Notes under the pieces: generated by a model
Database searches by the model: none
Seen by the model: only the letters and a program-made list of their open reading frames with translations
What the model was told of the DNA's origin: nothing
Program-made: the position numbers and the translations under genes
NCBI RefSeq assembly: GCF_003952485.1
Contig: NZ_CP034447.1
Coordinates: 5,842,501 to 5,906,500 of the forward strand
From: Mesorhizobium sp. M1E.F.Ca.ET.045.02.1.1
Lineage (GTDB): Bacteria; Pseudomonadota; Alphaproteobacteria; Rhizobiales; Rhizobiaceae
Reading direction: 5' to 3'
Length of the DNA: 64,000 bases
In this document: piece after piece, positions 46,901 through 56,277 of the stretch
How positions within the stretch are numbered: position 1 is the first letter of the stretch
Layout of the letters: each line of letters opens with the position of its first letter

Positions 46901-48451
46901 TCAACTAACGCTATCAGGCAGCTTTTCCTCGCGCCGCGCGATCAAATCCTTGAGACCTTCGGCGACGCCCTCGTCGAGCCTCGGCTCCTGATAGTCGGCG
47001 AGCATGTTGCGCGCCTTTTCACGGCCGCGCGTATCATGATCCTTCGCGCCCTCGGCTGTCCATTGTTCGAAAGAGTTGAAGTCCATGATGGTCGGCATGA
47101 AGAAGGCCTTCTCGAAATGCTCGAGCGTGTGCTGCGTTCCGAGGAAATGGCCTTGCGGACCGACCTCGCGGATCGCCGCCATCGCTTCCTTGAAATCGTC
47201 GAACGGAATGCCGCCGGCATATTTGTACCAGCCGACGAGCTGCTCGCAGTCGGTGGCGAATTTCGAATAGCCGCAGGTGAGGCCGGCCTCCAGCCAACCG
47301 GCCGAGTGCCAGATGTAGTTGGCGCCGGCGAGGATCGCGGCATGCATCAGCATGTTCGCCTCGTAGCCGGCCTGGGCGTCGTTGAGCTTGGAGCCGACAT
47401 GGAAGCCGGAGGTGCGCCACGGCAGTTTGTATTTCCTGGCCAGCGCGCCCATCAGATACATCATCTGCGCGGCTTCCGGCGTGCCGCCCATCGGAGCGCC
47501 GGTCTTCATGTCGACGGTGACCATGAACTGGCCGTAGATCTGCGGCGAGCCGGGGCGGATAAGCTGGGTGAAGGCCACCCCGGCAAGCGCCTCGGCATTG
47601 ACCTGCGCGACCGCGCCGACGGCGGAGGCCGAGGTCGAGGCGCCGCACAGCGCGAAGGGCGCCAGGATCAGCGGCTGGTTGTGGCGCGCATAGACCCTCA
47701 TCGCGTCGAGCATGGTGGCGTCCCACACCAGCGGCGAATTGCAGTTGGTGATCGACACCAGCACCGGGTTGTCCCGCACGAACTCCTCGCCGAAGACGAT
47801 GCCAGCCATCGCCATCGTGTCCTCGGCCCGCTCCTTCGACGTGACGATGCCCATGAACGGCTTGTCGGAGTGCTTCAGCGCCGAATGGATGATGTGGAGG
47901 TGGCGCTTCGGCACCGGGATTTCCATGGGCTCGCAGATGATCGAGCTCGACGAATGCAGTGCCGGCGCCATGTAGGCGAGCTTGTGGAAATTGTTGAGAT
48001 CGGCAAGCGTGCCGTAGCGCCGCTTGTTGTCGAGGTCGCGCACGTAGGGCGCGCCATACATCGGCACGAAGATCGAGTTCTTGCCGCCGACGCGGACCGT
48101 GCGCTCGGGGTTGCGCGCGTTGAGGGTGAACTCCGGCGGAACCTTCGAGACGAGTTCCATCAGCAATGCGCGGTCGATACGGACGCGCGTCTCGGTCACA
48201 TCGGCGCCAGCCGCCTTCCAAAGCGCGATCGCCTCGTCGTCGCGGAATTCGCAGCCCACCTCCTCGAGGATCTTGAGCGATTCCTCGTGGATCAACTCGA
48301 CTGCCTCGTCCGGCACGATCTCGTAAACCGGAATCTGCCGGACAAGGGTCGGGAACGACGCTATCGGCGCGCTTCTCAGCGCCTTGCGTCCCAGCCGACC
48401 GCCACCGCGACGGTGGGCCGGTTCGGTCATTTCAACGGCCGGTGCGTTCAT
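46901..48451 (-). CDS. Trimethylamine methyltransferase (MttB) family protein, non-pyrrolysine
   Basis: 516 residues. The MttB barrel is recognisable from [23 protein letters not shown] through [27 protein letters not shown] to the C-terminal [19 protein letters not shown]. The frame is continuous with no amber codon, so it is a non-pyrrolysine member. Known non-pyrrolysine members demethylate quaternary amines such as glycine betaine with a corrinoid protein. No corrinoid-binding protein or reductive activator gene is in the window. ATG 48451 follows GGAGG. It is divergent from a LysR gene and followed by a family 5 binding-protein gene. The substrate is unknown. Confidence 0.85.
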   Translation of the reverse strand: MNAPAVEMTEPAHRRGGGRLGRKALRSAPIASFPTLVRQIPVYEIVPDEAVELIHEESLKILEEVGCEFRDDEAIALWKAAGADVTETRVRIDRALLMELVSKVPPEFTLNARNPERTVRVGGKNSIFVPMYGAPYVRDLDNKRRYGTLADLNNFHKLAYMAPALHSSSSIICEPMEIPVPKRHLHIIHSALKHSDKPFMGIVTSKERAEDTMAMAGIVFGEEFVRDNPVLVSITNCNSPLVWDATMLDAMRVYARHNQPLILAPFALCGASTSASAVGAVAQVNAEALAGVAFTQLIRPGSPQIYGQFMVTVDMKTGAPMGGTPEAAQMMYLMGALARKYKLPWRTSGFHVGSKLNDAQAGYEANMLMHAAILAGANYIWHSAGWLEAGLTCGYSKFATDCEQLVGWYKYAGGIPFDDFKEAMAAIREVGPQGHFLGTQHTLEHFEKAFFMPTIMDFNSFEQWTAEGAKDHDTRGREKARNMLADYQEPRLDEGVAEGLKDLIARREEKLPDSVS

Positions 48452-48528
48452 GGAGCCTCCTACTTCCCGCCCAGCCAAGTTAGCGAGACGAAATATGACT
48501 GTGACGCTGGAAAATCCTGATCTCTTGT

Positions 48529-48543
48529 ATAAGCTGCGCTTAT
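48529..48543. promoter_or_regulatory. Palindromic operator candidate at the lysR start
   Basis: ATAAGC-TGC-GCTTAT (48529-48543) is a perfect interrupted palindrome that ends on the ATG of the LysR gene, in the 90-bp gap to the divergent mttB-like gene. TATAAG at 48528 could be a -10 box for the lysR gene, which would make its mRNA nearly leaderless; no Shine-Dalgarno precedes the ATG. Autorepression through this site is plausible. Confidence 0.5.
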
Positions 48544-49444
48544 GCGAAGCCTACGCCACCTCCTGCCCTCGGCCGGCAGCCTGATCGTCTTCGAGGCGGC
48601 GGGCCGGCTGTCGAGCTTCACCGCCGCCGGCCGCGAGCTCGGCATGACGCAGGCGGCCGTTTCCTATGCGGTGCGCGGACTGGAGGAACAGCTCGGCGCC
48701 AAGCTCTTCCAGCGCCGCCACCGGCAGGTCAGCCTGACGGAAGCCGGCGAACGCTTCCATGCCGATGTGTCGCTTGGCTTATCCCATATCCGCAAGTCGG
48801 CGGAGGATCTTCGCTTGCAGGTCACGGGCGGCCACGTGACGGTTGCCGCCTCGACCGCCTTCGGCTCCTTCTGGATGATGCCGCGCCTGCAGCAGTTCCG
48901 CGACGAACTGCCTGGCATCGATCTACGCATCCAGACCGCGGACCGCGATCTCGACATCATCGCCGAAGGCATCCCGCTCGCCGTGCGCGGCGGCGTTCCC
49001 CGGCAATGGGCGGACTATCATTCGCTGCCTTTGGCCGACGAGGAGATCTTCCCGGTCGCGGGTCCCAACTATCTGGCGAAGTTCGGCATGCCGAGGACCG
49101 TCGTGGAACTGGCAACGCACCGGCTCATCCATCTCGAGGAGCCGTACCGCGAGGCGGCGAACTGGGACGAATGGTTCGCGTCCGCCGGAACCAGTCTGCG
49201 CAATGCCGAACGCGGCCTGCGCATCAACGATTACGCCCTTGTCATCCAAGCGGTCATGGAGGGACAAGGCATCGCGCTCGGCTGGCGCCATCTCGTCGAG
49301 CGGCTGGTGGCGTCCGGCCTGCTGGTCCCGGTGACGAATCACGTGCTGAGGACCGGCACCGCGTTCTACGTCATTTGGTCGAAGAACCGGGAGCTCAGCG
49401 ACAATGCACTCAAGGTCAGGGACTGGCTGGTGGCGCAGGCGTGA
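48542..49444 (+). CDS. LysR family transcriptional regulator (GcvA-like)
   Basis: 300 residues: N-terminal helix-turn-helix (SSFTAAGRELGMTQAAVSYAVRGLEEQLGAKLFQRRHRQVSLTEAG, about residues 22-66) and a C-terminal effector domain with VTVAASTAFGSFWMMPRLQQFRDELPGIDLRIQT. It resembles GcvA and the regulators next to choline-sulfate and betaine genes. It is divergent from the mttB-like gene, its likely target. The ATG at 48542 lies inside a palindrome and has no ribosome binding site, but the protein start agrees with the family. Confidence 0.9.
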   Translation: MRSLRHLLPSAGSLIVFEAAGRLSSFTAAGRELGMTQAAVSYAVRGLEEQLGAKLFQRRHRQVSLTEAGERFHADVSLGLSHIRKSAEDLRLQVTGGHVTVAASTAFGSFWMMPRLQQFRDELPGIDLRIQTADRDLDIIAEGIPLAVRGGVPRQWADYHSLPLADEEIFPVAGPNYLAKFGMPRTVVELATHRLIHLEEPYREAANWDEWFASAGTSLRNAERGLRINDYALVIQAVMEGQGIALGWRHLVERLVASGLLVPVTNHVLRTGTAFYVIWSKNRELSDNALKVRDWLVAQA

Positions 49445-49489
49445 AGTTGCCCCTCCCCCACGCCAATCGAATCCGCCTATAATCACCGC

Positions 49490-51370
49490 ATGCCCATCCG
49501 CCAGCTTTCCGAAACGATGATCAACCAGATCGCCGCCGGCGAGGTGATCGAGCGTCCGGCAAGCGTGGTGAAGGAGCTGGTCGAGAACGCGCTCGACGCC
49601 GGTGCGGGCCGAGTCGAGATCGTCACCGCCGGCGGCGGGCTCTCCCTCATCCGCGTCACCGACGATGGCTCGGGCATTCCAGAACGGGAATTGGCGCTGG
49701 CGGTTGCCCGCCACTGCACCTCCAAGCTTTCAGACGACATCCACGACATCCGCTCGCTGGGTTTCCGCGGCGAGGCGCTGCCCTCGATCGGCTCGGTGGC
49801 CAGGCTTTCGATCCGCTCGCGCACGGCAAGCGGCGACAGCGCGGCCGAGATCGGCATCGAGGGCGGCCGCGTCCTGCCCGTTAAGCCGGCGGCCGCAAAC
49901 CGCGGCACGACGGTCGAGGTGCGCGACCTTTTCTTCGCCACGCCGGCGCGGCTCAAATTCATGAAGGGCGAACGCGCCGAAAGCTCGGCGACCGGCGACG
50001 TGGTCAAGCGCATCGCTATCGCCTTCCCTGCCGTGCGCTTCACGCTCGCCGGCGCCGATCGCTCGACGCTGGAACTGCCGGCGACCGGCGACACGCCGGA
50101 CGGCCGGCTCGCCCGCGTCGCGCAGGTGATGGGCAAGGACTTTCCCGACAACGCGATTCCCATCGATGCCATGCGCGATGGCGTGCATCTTGCCGGGCAC
50201 GTCTCGATCCCCTCCTACACGCGCGCCAACGCGCTGCAGCAATATGCCTATGTCAACGGCAGGCCGGTGCGCGACAAGCTGATCGCCGGTGCGATCCGCG
50301 GCGCCTTCGCCGACGTGCTGCCGCGCGACCGCCATGCGGTGACCGTGCTTTTCCTGTCGCTCGATCCGGCGACCGTCGACGTCAATGTCCATCCGGCCAA
50401 GGCCGATGTGCGCTTCCGCGATCCGGGCCTGGTGCGCGGGCTGATCGTCGGTGCCATCCGCGAGGCGCTGGCCGGCGCCGGCATCCGCGCCGCGACCTCT
50501 GGCGCAGCCGGCATGATGGCCGCGTTCCGGCCGGGCACGGCACCTTACGCGCATCCCGGGCCGACCGCCGGCCATCGCAGCTACGAGGCAGCCTACCACG
50601 CCTCTGGCTTCAGCGGTTTCGATCATGGTTCGAATTTGGCTCGCTCGCCACAGCGGCCGCACGACATGGGCGATGCGCGGCAGCCGCGAAACGGCTTCGC
50701 CGAAAACGAGCAAGCCGCCTTCGAGACGGGGCCGGTTGCCAGCGCCGATGCGCGGGCCGGCATAACCGAGCCGGCCGAAGCGCTGCTCGGCATGGCGCTG
50801 GGCGCGGCGCGCGCGCAGGTGCATGAGAACTACATCGTCGCCCAGACGAGGGATTCGCTCATCATTGTCGACCAGCATGCCGCGCATGAGCGGCTGGTCT
50901 ACGAGGCGCTGAAGAATGCGCTGCATTCGCGCGCCGTGCCTTCGCAGATGCTGCTCCTGCCAGAGATCGTCGACCTGCCCGAAGAGGACGCCGAGCGGCT
51001 GGCATTGCATTCCGAGACGCTGGCCAAATTCGGCCTTGGCCTCGAGCGCTTCGGACCGGGTGCGGTGGCCGTGCGCGAGACACCCTCGATGCTCGGCGAA
51101 ACCAACGTGCAGCAATTGGTGCGCGACCTCGCCGACGAGATCGCCGACAACGACACGGTCGAGACGCTGAAGGAGCGGCTGGACAGAATCGCCGCGACCA
51201 TGGCCTGCCATGGTTCGGTGCGTTCCGGCCGGCTGCTCAAGGCCGAGGAGATGAACGCGCTGCTGCGCCAGATGGAGGCGACGCCGGGATCCGGCACCTG
51301 CAACCACGGCCGCCCGACTTATATCGAATTGAAGCTCGCCGATATCGAACGGCTGTTCGGGCGGAGGTGA
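49490..51370 (+). CDS. mutL: DNA mismatch repair protein MutL
   Basis: 626 residues. The GHKL ATPase is complete: [33 protein letters not shown], and [13 protein letters not shown] at about residues 90-102. A linker of about 120 residues rich in Gly/Ala/His follows (about 335-440). The C-terminal domain has the endonuclease metal motif [21 protein letters not shown], and CNHGRPT at the end. It should therefore nick DNA itself, as in bacteria without MutH. It stands alone between a LysR gene and a convergent hypothetical gene. Confidence 0.96.
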   Translation: MPIRQLSETMINQIAAGEVIERPASVVKELVENALDAGAGRVEIVTAGGGLSLIRVTDDGSGIPERELALAVARHCTSKLSDDIHDIRSLGFRGEALPSIGSVARLSIRSRTASGDSAAEIGIEGGRVLPVKPAAANRGTTVEVRDLFFATPARLKFMKGERAESSATGDVVKRIAIAFPAVRFTLAGADRSTLELPATGDTPDGRLARVAQVMGKDFPDNAIPIDAMRDGVHLAGHVSIPSYTRANALQQYAYVNGRPVRDKLIAGAIRGAFADVLPRDRHAVTVLFLSLDPATVDVNVHPAKADVRFRDPGLVRGLIVGAIREALAGAGIRAATSGAAGMMAAFRPGTAPYAHPGPTAGHRSYEAAYHASGFSGFDHGSNLARSPQRPHDMGDARQPRNGFAENEQAAFETGPVASADARAGITEPAEALLGMALGAARAQVHENYIVAQTRDSLIIVDQHAAHERLVYEALKNALHSRAVPSQMLLLPEIVDLPEEDAERLALHSETLAKFGLGLERFGPGAVAVRETPSMLGETNVQQLVRDLADEIADNDTVETLKERLDRIAATMACHGSVRSGRLLKAEEMNALLRQMEATPGSGTCNHGRPTYIELKLADIERLFGRR

Positions 51371-51422
51371 GCGTCCCCTGGCTCGTTGCGCAACAGCAGG
51401 GTTGGCAGCATGCGCCTGAATA

Positions 51423-52181
51423 TCATTTCTTTAGATGGTATTTTTTTGTCTTCGGGTCGAGGACATAGTCGTCCGCGCCTGCGAATTTGCCACCTCCAAA
51501 ATTTACTGAAATGATGTCCTTGCCTCCCTCCACCCATTTTTCCACGTTCATATAAATGGGCGTCGTCGACATACCGGCGTTGCAGTCCTCATCGTCGAAC
51601 CCGATCTCCTGAACGACTTTCTTTTTCTTCTTGTTGATGATTTGCAGTTTGGTCATGCAGATGCCGGCATCGGATGTCGTGTAGATTCCGGCAAACCGGT
51701 CGCTGGCCGTCTCGGCCCAGAAGGGAATCTCGACGGTTCCGTCGATCTTGCCCTCGCCGGTATCGTCGAGGCTGGCGACCTTCTTCAGCGTAACGGGAAA
51801 TTTGTCCGTGTCCTTGCTCCAGTTCCCCGTAGCGCCGCTTTCGCCGACATCGAGGGAGAATGGGCATCCGGCCGTATCGACGGGCGTTTTTGATCCCATC
51901 ACGAGAACGCGTTGAAATTGCTTGTCGTCCGCAATCTCGCACAGCGTGAGCCTTGAGCCGTCGGCCGTGCCGTAGATCGCGATGGGGCTTTGCTTGGCGT
52001 CGTAGAAATAGCTTCCCTCGACAGTGATGCCGCTGCCGAAGTGAGCATATCTCTGCAGCGAGAGATGGACCGGGTTCGGTCCGATCGAACCTTCGTAGTT
52101 CTCCACCTGGTACAAGCCCGCGACGGCGTTTTCGGTCGGCATGAGCAAACAGAAAACCGCGGTTATGAACCCTCTTCCCAT
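51423..52181 (-). CDS. Secreted protein of unknown function
   Basis: 252 residues. It begins MGRGFITAVFCLLMPTENAVA, a plausible signal peptide with cleavage before GLYQVENYEG. The mature part is rich in aromatic and acidic residues, with four or five cysteines (LCEIAD, AGCPFS, GICMTK, EDCNAG) that could form disulfides, and a lysine run KKKKK near residue 190. I do not recognise the family. The start at 52181 is chosen for the signal peptide. The base composition is slightly more AT-rich than its neighbours, which hints at an accessory origin. It is convergent with mutL. Confidence 0.7.
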   Translation of the reverse strand: MGRGFITAVFCLLMPTENAVAGLYQVENYEGSIGPNPVHLSLQRYAHFGSGITVEGSYFYDAKQSPIAIYGTADGSRLTLCEIADDKQFQRVLVMGSKTPVDTAGCPFSLDVGESGATGNWSKDTDKFPVTLKKVASLDDTGEGKIDGTVEIPFWAETASDRFAGIYTTSDAGICMTKLQIINKKKKKVVQEIGFDDEDCNAGMSTTPIYMNVEKWVEGGKDIISVNFGGGKFAGADDYVLDPKTKKYHLKK

Positions 52182-52298
52182 CCCGATCCCCTCATCAAGT
52201 CGGGTCAGGATAGCTTGCCTTACGCCTGCATCACAGAGGTCATCGGTGGCGGATCGCAACTCATCAATCAAGTCGTGAAACGGTGATAACTCTCTGAT

Positions 52299-53192
52299 TT
52301 ACCGCTTTAAATTCACCACGATGACGCCGCCCAGAGCCAGCGCGCCGCCGAGGATGCCGAGCAGCGACGGCACTTCGCCCAGCCAGAAGAAGCCGATCAG
52401 GGCTGAGGTTGGCGAGACGAGATAGAGGAAGTTCGAGGCCCGTGCCGCAGGCAGGCGGGACAGCGCGGTCGCCCAGGCGGCGTAGGCGATCATCGAGGGC
52501 ACGACGCCGAGATAGATGACGGCGCCGAGACCGGCGGTGTCGGCGACCGCGGCCTGCGAAAACGCTTCCGGCAGGAAGGGCGACAGGCAGAGCGCGCCGA
52601 GCACCATGTTGGAAGCCGCAATGGTCAGCGGATGATGGCGGGCAAAGAGCGGCTTCTGGACGATGGTGTTGACGGCCGAGCACAGTGCGGAACCCAGCAC
52701 CAGCAGCGCGCCGGCATTGAAATGCAGGCCGTTCCCGTCGGCCACCGCGATGATGCCGATGCCGGTGAAGGAGATAATCGTACCGATCCAGGCCATGCCG
52801 GAAAAGCGCTCGCCGAGCAGCGCCATCGCCATGATCGCGGTGAAGATCGGGCTGACATTGATGATGAAGCCTGCGGCGCCAGCCGAGACGGTCAGCTCGC
52901 CGAAATTGAGCATGGCGGTATAGAGCGCGACGAAGATCGCGCCGCCGAAGCCAAAACGCCACAATTCGTCGAGTCTCGGCAGCGCCGGGCGCTTGACCGC
53001 CAGGAAGATAGCCGCCGGCACGGCCGCGATGGCAAAGCGCAGCGCGCCGAGTTCCAGCGGCTGGAAAGCAGCAAGGCCGGCGCGGATCGCCGGGAAGGCC
53101 GAGGCCCAACCGGCCACCGTCAGCGCCACTGCGACGGCTGCAGTGGTGTCTATGCGCTGTGTCTCATTCAACGTGCCGGTGTAAGCGCTCAT
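52299..53192 (-). CDS. EamA family (DMT) transporter
   Basis: 297 residues with ten hydrophobic spans in two EamA repeats; the first includes GWASAFPAIRAGLAAFQPLELGALRFA (about 28-55) and the second ALCSAVNTIVQKPLFARHHPLT (about 155-176). Such proteins usually export metabolites or amino acids. ATG 53192 has GAGG about eight bases upstream; ATGs at 53219 and 53237 are alternatives. It is divergent from a LysR gene, a very common arrangement in which LysR activates the transporter. The substrate is unknown. Confidence 0.88.
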   Translation of the reverse strand: MSAYTGTLNETQRIDTTAAVAVALTVAGWASAFPAIRAGLAAFQPLELGALRFAIAAVPAAIFLAVKRPALPRLDELWRFGFGGAIFVALYTAMLNFGELTVSAGAAGFIINVSPIFTAIMAMALLGERFSGMAWIGTIISFTGIGIIAVADGNGLHFNAGALLVLGSALCSAVNTIVQKPLFARHHPLTIAASNMVLGALCLSPFLPEAFSQAAVADTAGLGAVIYLGVVPSMIAYAAWATALSRLPAARASNFLYLVSPTSALIGFFWLGEVPSLLGILGGALALGGVIVVNLKR

Positions 53193-53276
53193 CGCCGTTT
53201 CCTCGTTTTTCAGTGCCATGAGCACAGAAAACGCCATTGCAGACCGATTGACAAACGAGCAATTCGAGGGTCAGCT

Positions 53277-54209
53277 GTGAGCATGGATCACAGCTCGAAC
53301 CCAATGCTTCCGCTGGAGACTTTGCGCGCTTTCGACGCCGCGGCGCGTACCGGAAGCTTCTCGGCGGCGGCCGAAAAGCTCAACCTCACGCACGGTGCGG
53401 TGAGCCGTCAGATCGCCAAGCTGGAGGACTGGCTGGGGCTCAAGGTTTTCGAGCGCAACGCGCGCGGCGTGACGCTGACCAATGAGGGCAACCGGCTGCA
53501 TCTTCGCACCACCGAAGCCTTCGCGCTGATCTCGGTCAATTCCGACCGCTGGGTCGAGCCGCGCGGCACCGCCGTGGTGCGGCTGGCCTCGATCCCTTCG
53601 GTGAGCGGGCTGTGGCTGATGCCGCGCATGGCGGCGCTGGAAAACCACCCGACCCGGCTTCGCATCGTGCTCGATGTCGACAACCGGCAGGCCGACCTTG
53701 CCGACGAAGGCATCGACCTTTCCGTGCGCTGCGGGCGCGGCCGCATTCCCGGCCGCGTCTCGGTGCAGCTTTTCGAGGAGCAGATCTTTCCGATCGCCTC
53801 GCGGGAACTGGCGAAGGAGATCGGCAAAGGCGACCCGGCGCGGCTGCTCAAATTCCCGCTGATCAACGATTCCGACGCCTCCGGCTGGCGCGCCTGGTTC
53901 GCGGCGCAGGATGTCGACTACCGGCCTCGCCCGCAGGACCGGCGCTTCGAGGACTACAATCTGGTGCTCGACGCGGCAGCGCACGGGCTCGGTGTCGCGC
54001 TGGCGCGGCCGCCGCTGACCAAGGATCAACTCAGATCCGGGCGAATCGTCGCCGTCGACGATCGCGTTGCGCTCAATCCGGTGTCCTACTGGCTCGATCG
54101 CCCGGTCGGGCGCCCCCGCGCTGCCGCCGCCGATCTCGCGCGGCGGATCGCCGAACAGGCGGGGCTGGCACCGGAAAAGCTCGAAGCCTTCCTGCAAGAC
54201 GATATCTAG
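53277..54209 (+). CDS. LysR family transcriptional regulator
   Basis: 310 residues: helix-turn-helix TGSFSAAAEKLNLTHGAVSRQIAKLEDWLGLKVFERNARGVTLTNEG (about residues 25-70), then an effector domain of the GcvA-like group (VVRLASIPSVSGLWLMPRMAALENHPTRLRIVLDV). The start is either GTG 53277, with AGGG six bases upstream, or ATG 53283. It is divergent from the EamA transporter gene with an 84-bp gap, so it probably regulates that gene. The inducer is unknown. Confidence 0.88.
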   Translation: MSMDHSSNPMLPLETLRAFDAAARTGSFSAAAEKLNLTHGAVSRQIAKLEDWLGLKVFERNARGVTLTNEGNRLHLRTTEAFALISVNSDRWVEPRGTAVVRLASIPSVSGLWLMPRMAALENHPTRLRIVLDVDNRQADLADEGIDLSVRCGRGRIPGRVSVQLFEEQIFPIASRELAKEIGKGDPARLLKFPLINDSDASGWRAWFAAQDVDYRPRPQDRRFEDYNLVLDAAAHGLGVALARPPLTKDQLRSGRIVAVDDRVALNPVSYWLDRPVGRPRAAAADLARRIAEQAGLAPEKLEAFLQDDI

Positions 54210-54224
54210 GACGGTCAGCTTCGA

Positions 54225-54812
54225 TCAGCGAAGCAGCAACAGCACGATCGTGGTGGTCGCGGCCGAGACGATGGCCGTCACGATCGATATCATCCACAGC
54301 GGCGTCTGGCCGGGTTCGGATCGCGGAGCGTGGCCGGGGCGACCGCCTCCGCGCGGCGGCGCGTTGGTGTTGGCCGCAAACAGCACCCCAGAAGCTATGG
54401 TGGGCGAGAATGAGGACGGTAACGGAACCGCTGCGATTTGCGAGCTGCCGGCGGCTGCCGCCTGCGCCTGGGCGATGGCTCGCGGAGGCTGGTCGGCATC
54501 GGCCGCCGGCCTGTGTGCCGAAGCCCTTGCCGAGGCGTCATCGGTGCCGACATCGGGCTCCATGACGGCTCTGTAGGCGTTCTCGATCTCGACCGAGGAC
54601 AGGCGCTGCGGCGATTGAGCGGGCAGCTTGGCCAAGGAGCCGTTCAGCGTCTGCGCGGCAAACTGCGCCGATTGCACCGTCGAAGGCGCCGGCGGCTGGA
54701 CGAGCGCCTTGACCAGCGCGGCGGTCGCCGGATCGGGTCTGGCCGACGGCACCGGCTGCGGGGTCAGCGCCTCCTTCAGCAGCGACGTCAGGCGGGTTGG
54801 GTTGATGTCCAT
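54225..54812 (-). CDS. Hypothetical protein with C-terminal membrane anchor
   Basis: 195 residues. The N-terminal part has a short helix (INPTRLTSLLKEAL) and the middle is low-complexity Ala/Pro/Gln/Ser-rich. One membrane span lies at the extreme C-terminus (LWMISIVTAIVSAATTTIVLLLL), giving a tail-anchored layout. GGAG before ATG 54812 supports this start over one 30 bases upstream. I do not recognise a family. It is divergent from the DUF2093 gene and convergent with the LysR gene. Confidence 0.65.
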   Translation of the reverse strand: MDINPTRLTSLLKEALTPQPVPSARPDPATAALVKALVQPPAPSTVQSAQFAAQTLNGSLAKLPAQSPQRLSSVEIENAYRAVMEPDVGTDDASARASAHRPAADADQPPRAIAQAQAAAAGSSQIAAVPLPSSFSPTIASGVLFAANTNAPPRGGGRPGHAPRSEPGQTPLWMISIVTAIVSAATTTIVLLLLR

Positions 54813-54926
54813 GCCGGCTCCGGAAACCATTGTGCCGGCCAAGCGATATTACATGAGCATTGCGTCAAGCTTGACCTTGCCCGCGATTTGTGGCGATTGA
54901 AAACGCATGAACTCAAGCGCCATTTC

Positions 54927-55160
54927 ATGATGAACCGTTTTGAAGGCCCCGGCGGCAAGGAAGCGCGCATCCGCTATCTCGACGGCGACTTCCAGGTGAC
55001 GAGCCCCGGCACATTCGTGCGCTGCGCGGTGACCGGCGAGAGCATTCCGCTGGACGAGCTCAAATATTGGAGCGTCGCCAGGCAGGAGCCCTATGTGAGC
55101 GCGGCCGCGTCGCTGCGCCGCGAGATCGAGGCGCATCCGGAGCTGCGCAAGCGGGGGTAG
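54927..55160 (+). CDS. DUF2093 family protein
   Basis: 77 residues matching the small alphaproteobacterial DUF2093 family: ARIRYLDGDFQVTSPGTFVRCAVTGESIPLDELKYWSVARQEPYVSAAAS. The CAVTG and LDELKYWSV segments are the conserved core. The start is ATG 54927 or the adjacent ATG 54930. The family has no known function. It is convergent with lpxK, 14 bp away. Confidence 0.85.
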   Translation: MMNRFEGPGGKEARIRYLDGDFQVTSPGTFVRCAVTGESIPLDELKYWSVARQEPYVSAAASLRREIEAHPELRKRG

Positions 55161-55174
55161 AGTCCTCTCCTTCG

Positions 55175-56203
55175 TCACCCCCGCATCTTGCGCAGCCGCC
55201 AGGCGTCGAGCGTCTCGTTGATGATACGCTCCGGCACGTGATCGAGCTCGAACACGGCCTCGATGTCGAGGACGTCGAGCTGGGCGAGGAATCCGGCGGG
55301 CGCGTTGCCGTGGCGGAGCCGCGCGGCGTCCTTGGCGGTGCTGACGAGGCGCAGTCCCTCGCGCCGCGCGAGCGCCAGGAGATCGGCGAGTTCGTCCGCG
55401 GCGTAGAAGTGATGGTCCGGGAAGGCGCGCGACAGCACGACCTCGCCGCCGGCGCCGCGTACCGTGTCGAAGAATTTTTCGGGATGGCCGATGCCGGCAA
55501 AAGCGAGGAAGCGGCCGTCGGCAAAGCGCGCCGGGTCCGCCGGCTCGACATGCGCGAGGAAGACCGGCCGGCCGGCGCGCGCCGCCTGGCGCACCACCGT
55601 ATCGGCGGCGCTCCCCTCGCCCATCTTCAGCAGGCCGCTGGTGAAGACCAACTGGTCGACGACCTTGGCCCTGAGCGGCCCGCCTGGAATGACGCGGCCA
55701 TTGCCGATGCCGAAGCGCGCATCGACCACGACCAGCGCGTAGTCGATATGGATGCGCGCCGACTGGAAGCCGTCGTCCATGATCAGGAAATCGCAGCCAT
55801 GCTTTTCCATCAGCAACCTGGCGCCGGCGGCGCGGTCCGCCGTTACCGCCACCGGCGCGTGCTCGGCCAAAAGCAGCGGCTCGTCGCCGACATGCTTGGC
55901 GGCGTCGTGCCGCGCGTCGACGACATGCGGCTTGGCAAAGGAGCCGCCATGGCCGCGTGACAGGAAGCCGGGCGAAAGCTGCATGCGCCTCGCCTGTTTC
56001 GCCAGCGCGATCGCGACCGGCGTCTTGCCGCTGCCGCCGACGGTGAGATTGCCGACGCAGAGCACGGGTGCAGCGACCTTCTCGCGCGGCGCATGGCGCA
56101 TGCGGCGGCCAGCCACCATTCCGTAGACAGCCGACGCCGGCGACAATGCCAGCACCCGCCAGTCCGGCTTTTCCCACCAGAAGGGGGGCGCTTCGCTGGT
56201 CAT
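55175..56203 (-). CDS. lpxK: Tetraacyldisaccharide 4'-kinase
   Basis: 342 residues. This membrane-associated kinase phosphorylates the 4' position of the tetraacyldisaccharide to make lipid IVA. The Walker A is in CVGNLTVGGSGKTPVAIALA (about residues 49-68), and the Walker B region DFLIMDDGFQSARIH is near 140. It is downstream of waaA on the same strand, 74 bp away with a short palindrome between. The block lpxK-waaA-DUF374 acyltransferase is a recurrent lipid A/Kdo gene group in Rhizobiales. Confidence 0.95.
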   Translation of the reverse strand: MTSEAPPFWWEKPDWRVLALSPASAVYGMVAGRRMRHAPREKVAAPVLCVGNLTVGGSGKTPVAIALAKQARRMQLSPGFLSRGHGGSFAKPHVVDARHDAAKHVGDEPLLLAEHAPVAVTADRAAGARLLMEKHGCDFLIMDDGFQSARIHIDYALVVVDARFGIGNGRVIPGGPLRAKVVDQLVFTSGLLKMGEGSAADTVVRQAARAGRPVFLAHVEPADPARFADGRFLAFAGIGHPEKFFDTVRGAGGEVVLSRAFPDHHFYAADELADLLALARREGLRLVSTAKDAARLRHGNAPAGFLAQLDVLDIEAVFELDHVPERIINETLDAWRLRKMRG

Positions 56204-56244
56204 GGCGCCGGTTCCGCGCGCTTCGGGCTTGCGCCTGATCCTTT

Positions 56245-56269
56245 CCCAAAATCGATGCCGATTTTTGGG
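56245..56269. repeat. Short palindrome between waaA and lpxK
   Basis: CCCAAAATCG (56245-56254) pairs with CGATTTTTGGG (56259-56269) with one bulged base and an ATGC loop. The form is like the CCCGAAA/TTTCGGG element at 262-306. It lies within a probable operon. Confidence 0.5.
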
Positions 56270-56277
56270 GCCATGCG

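Noticed and set aside
46901..48451. Pyrrolysine-containing MttB
   Set aside because: The frame is continuous with no in-frame amber codon, and no pyl genes are visible, so it is a non-pyrrolysine homologue.
49730..51307. A 525-codon minus-strand frame opposite mutL
   Set aside because: MutL has every expected motif; the antisense translation is compositional noise.
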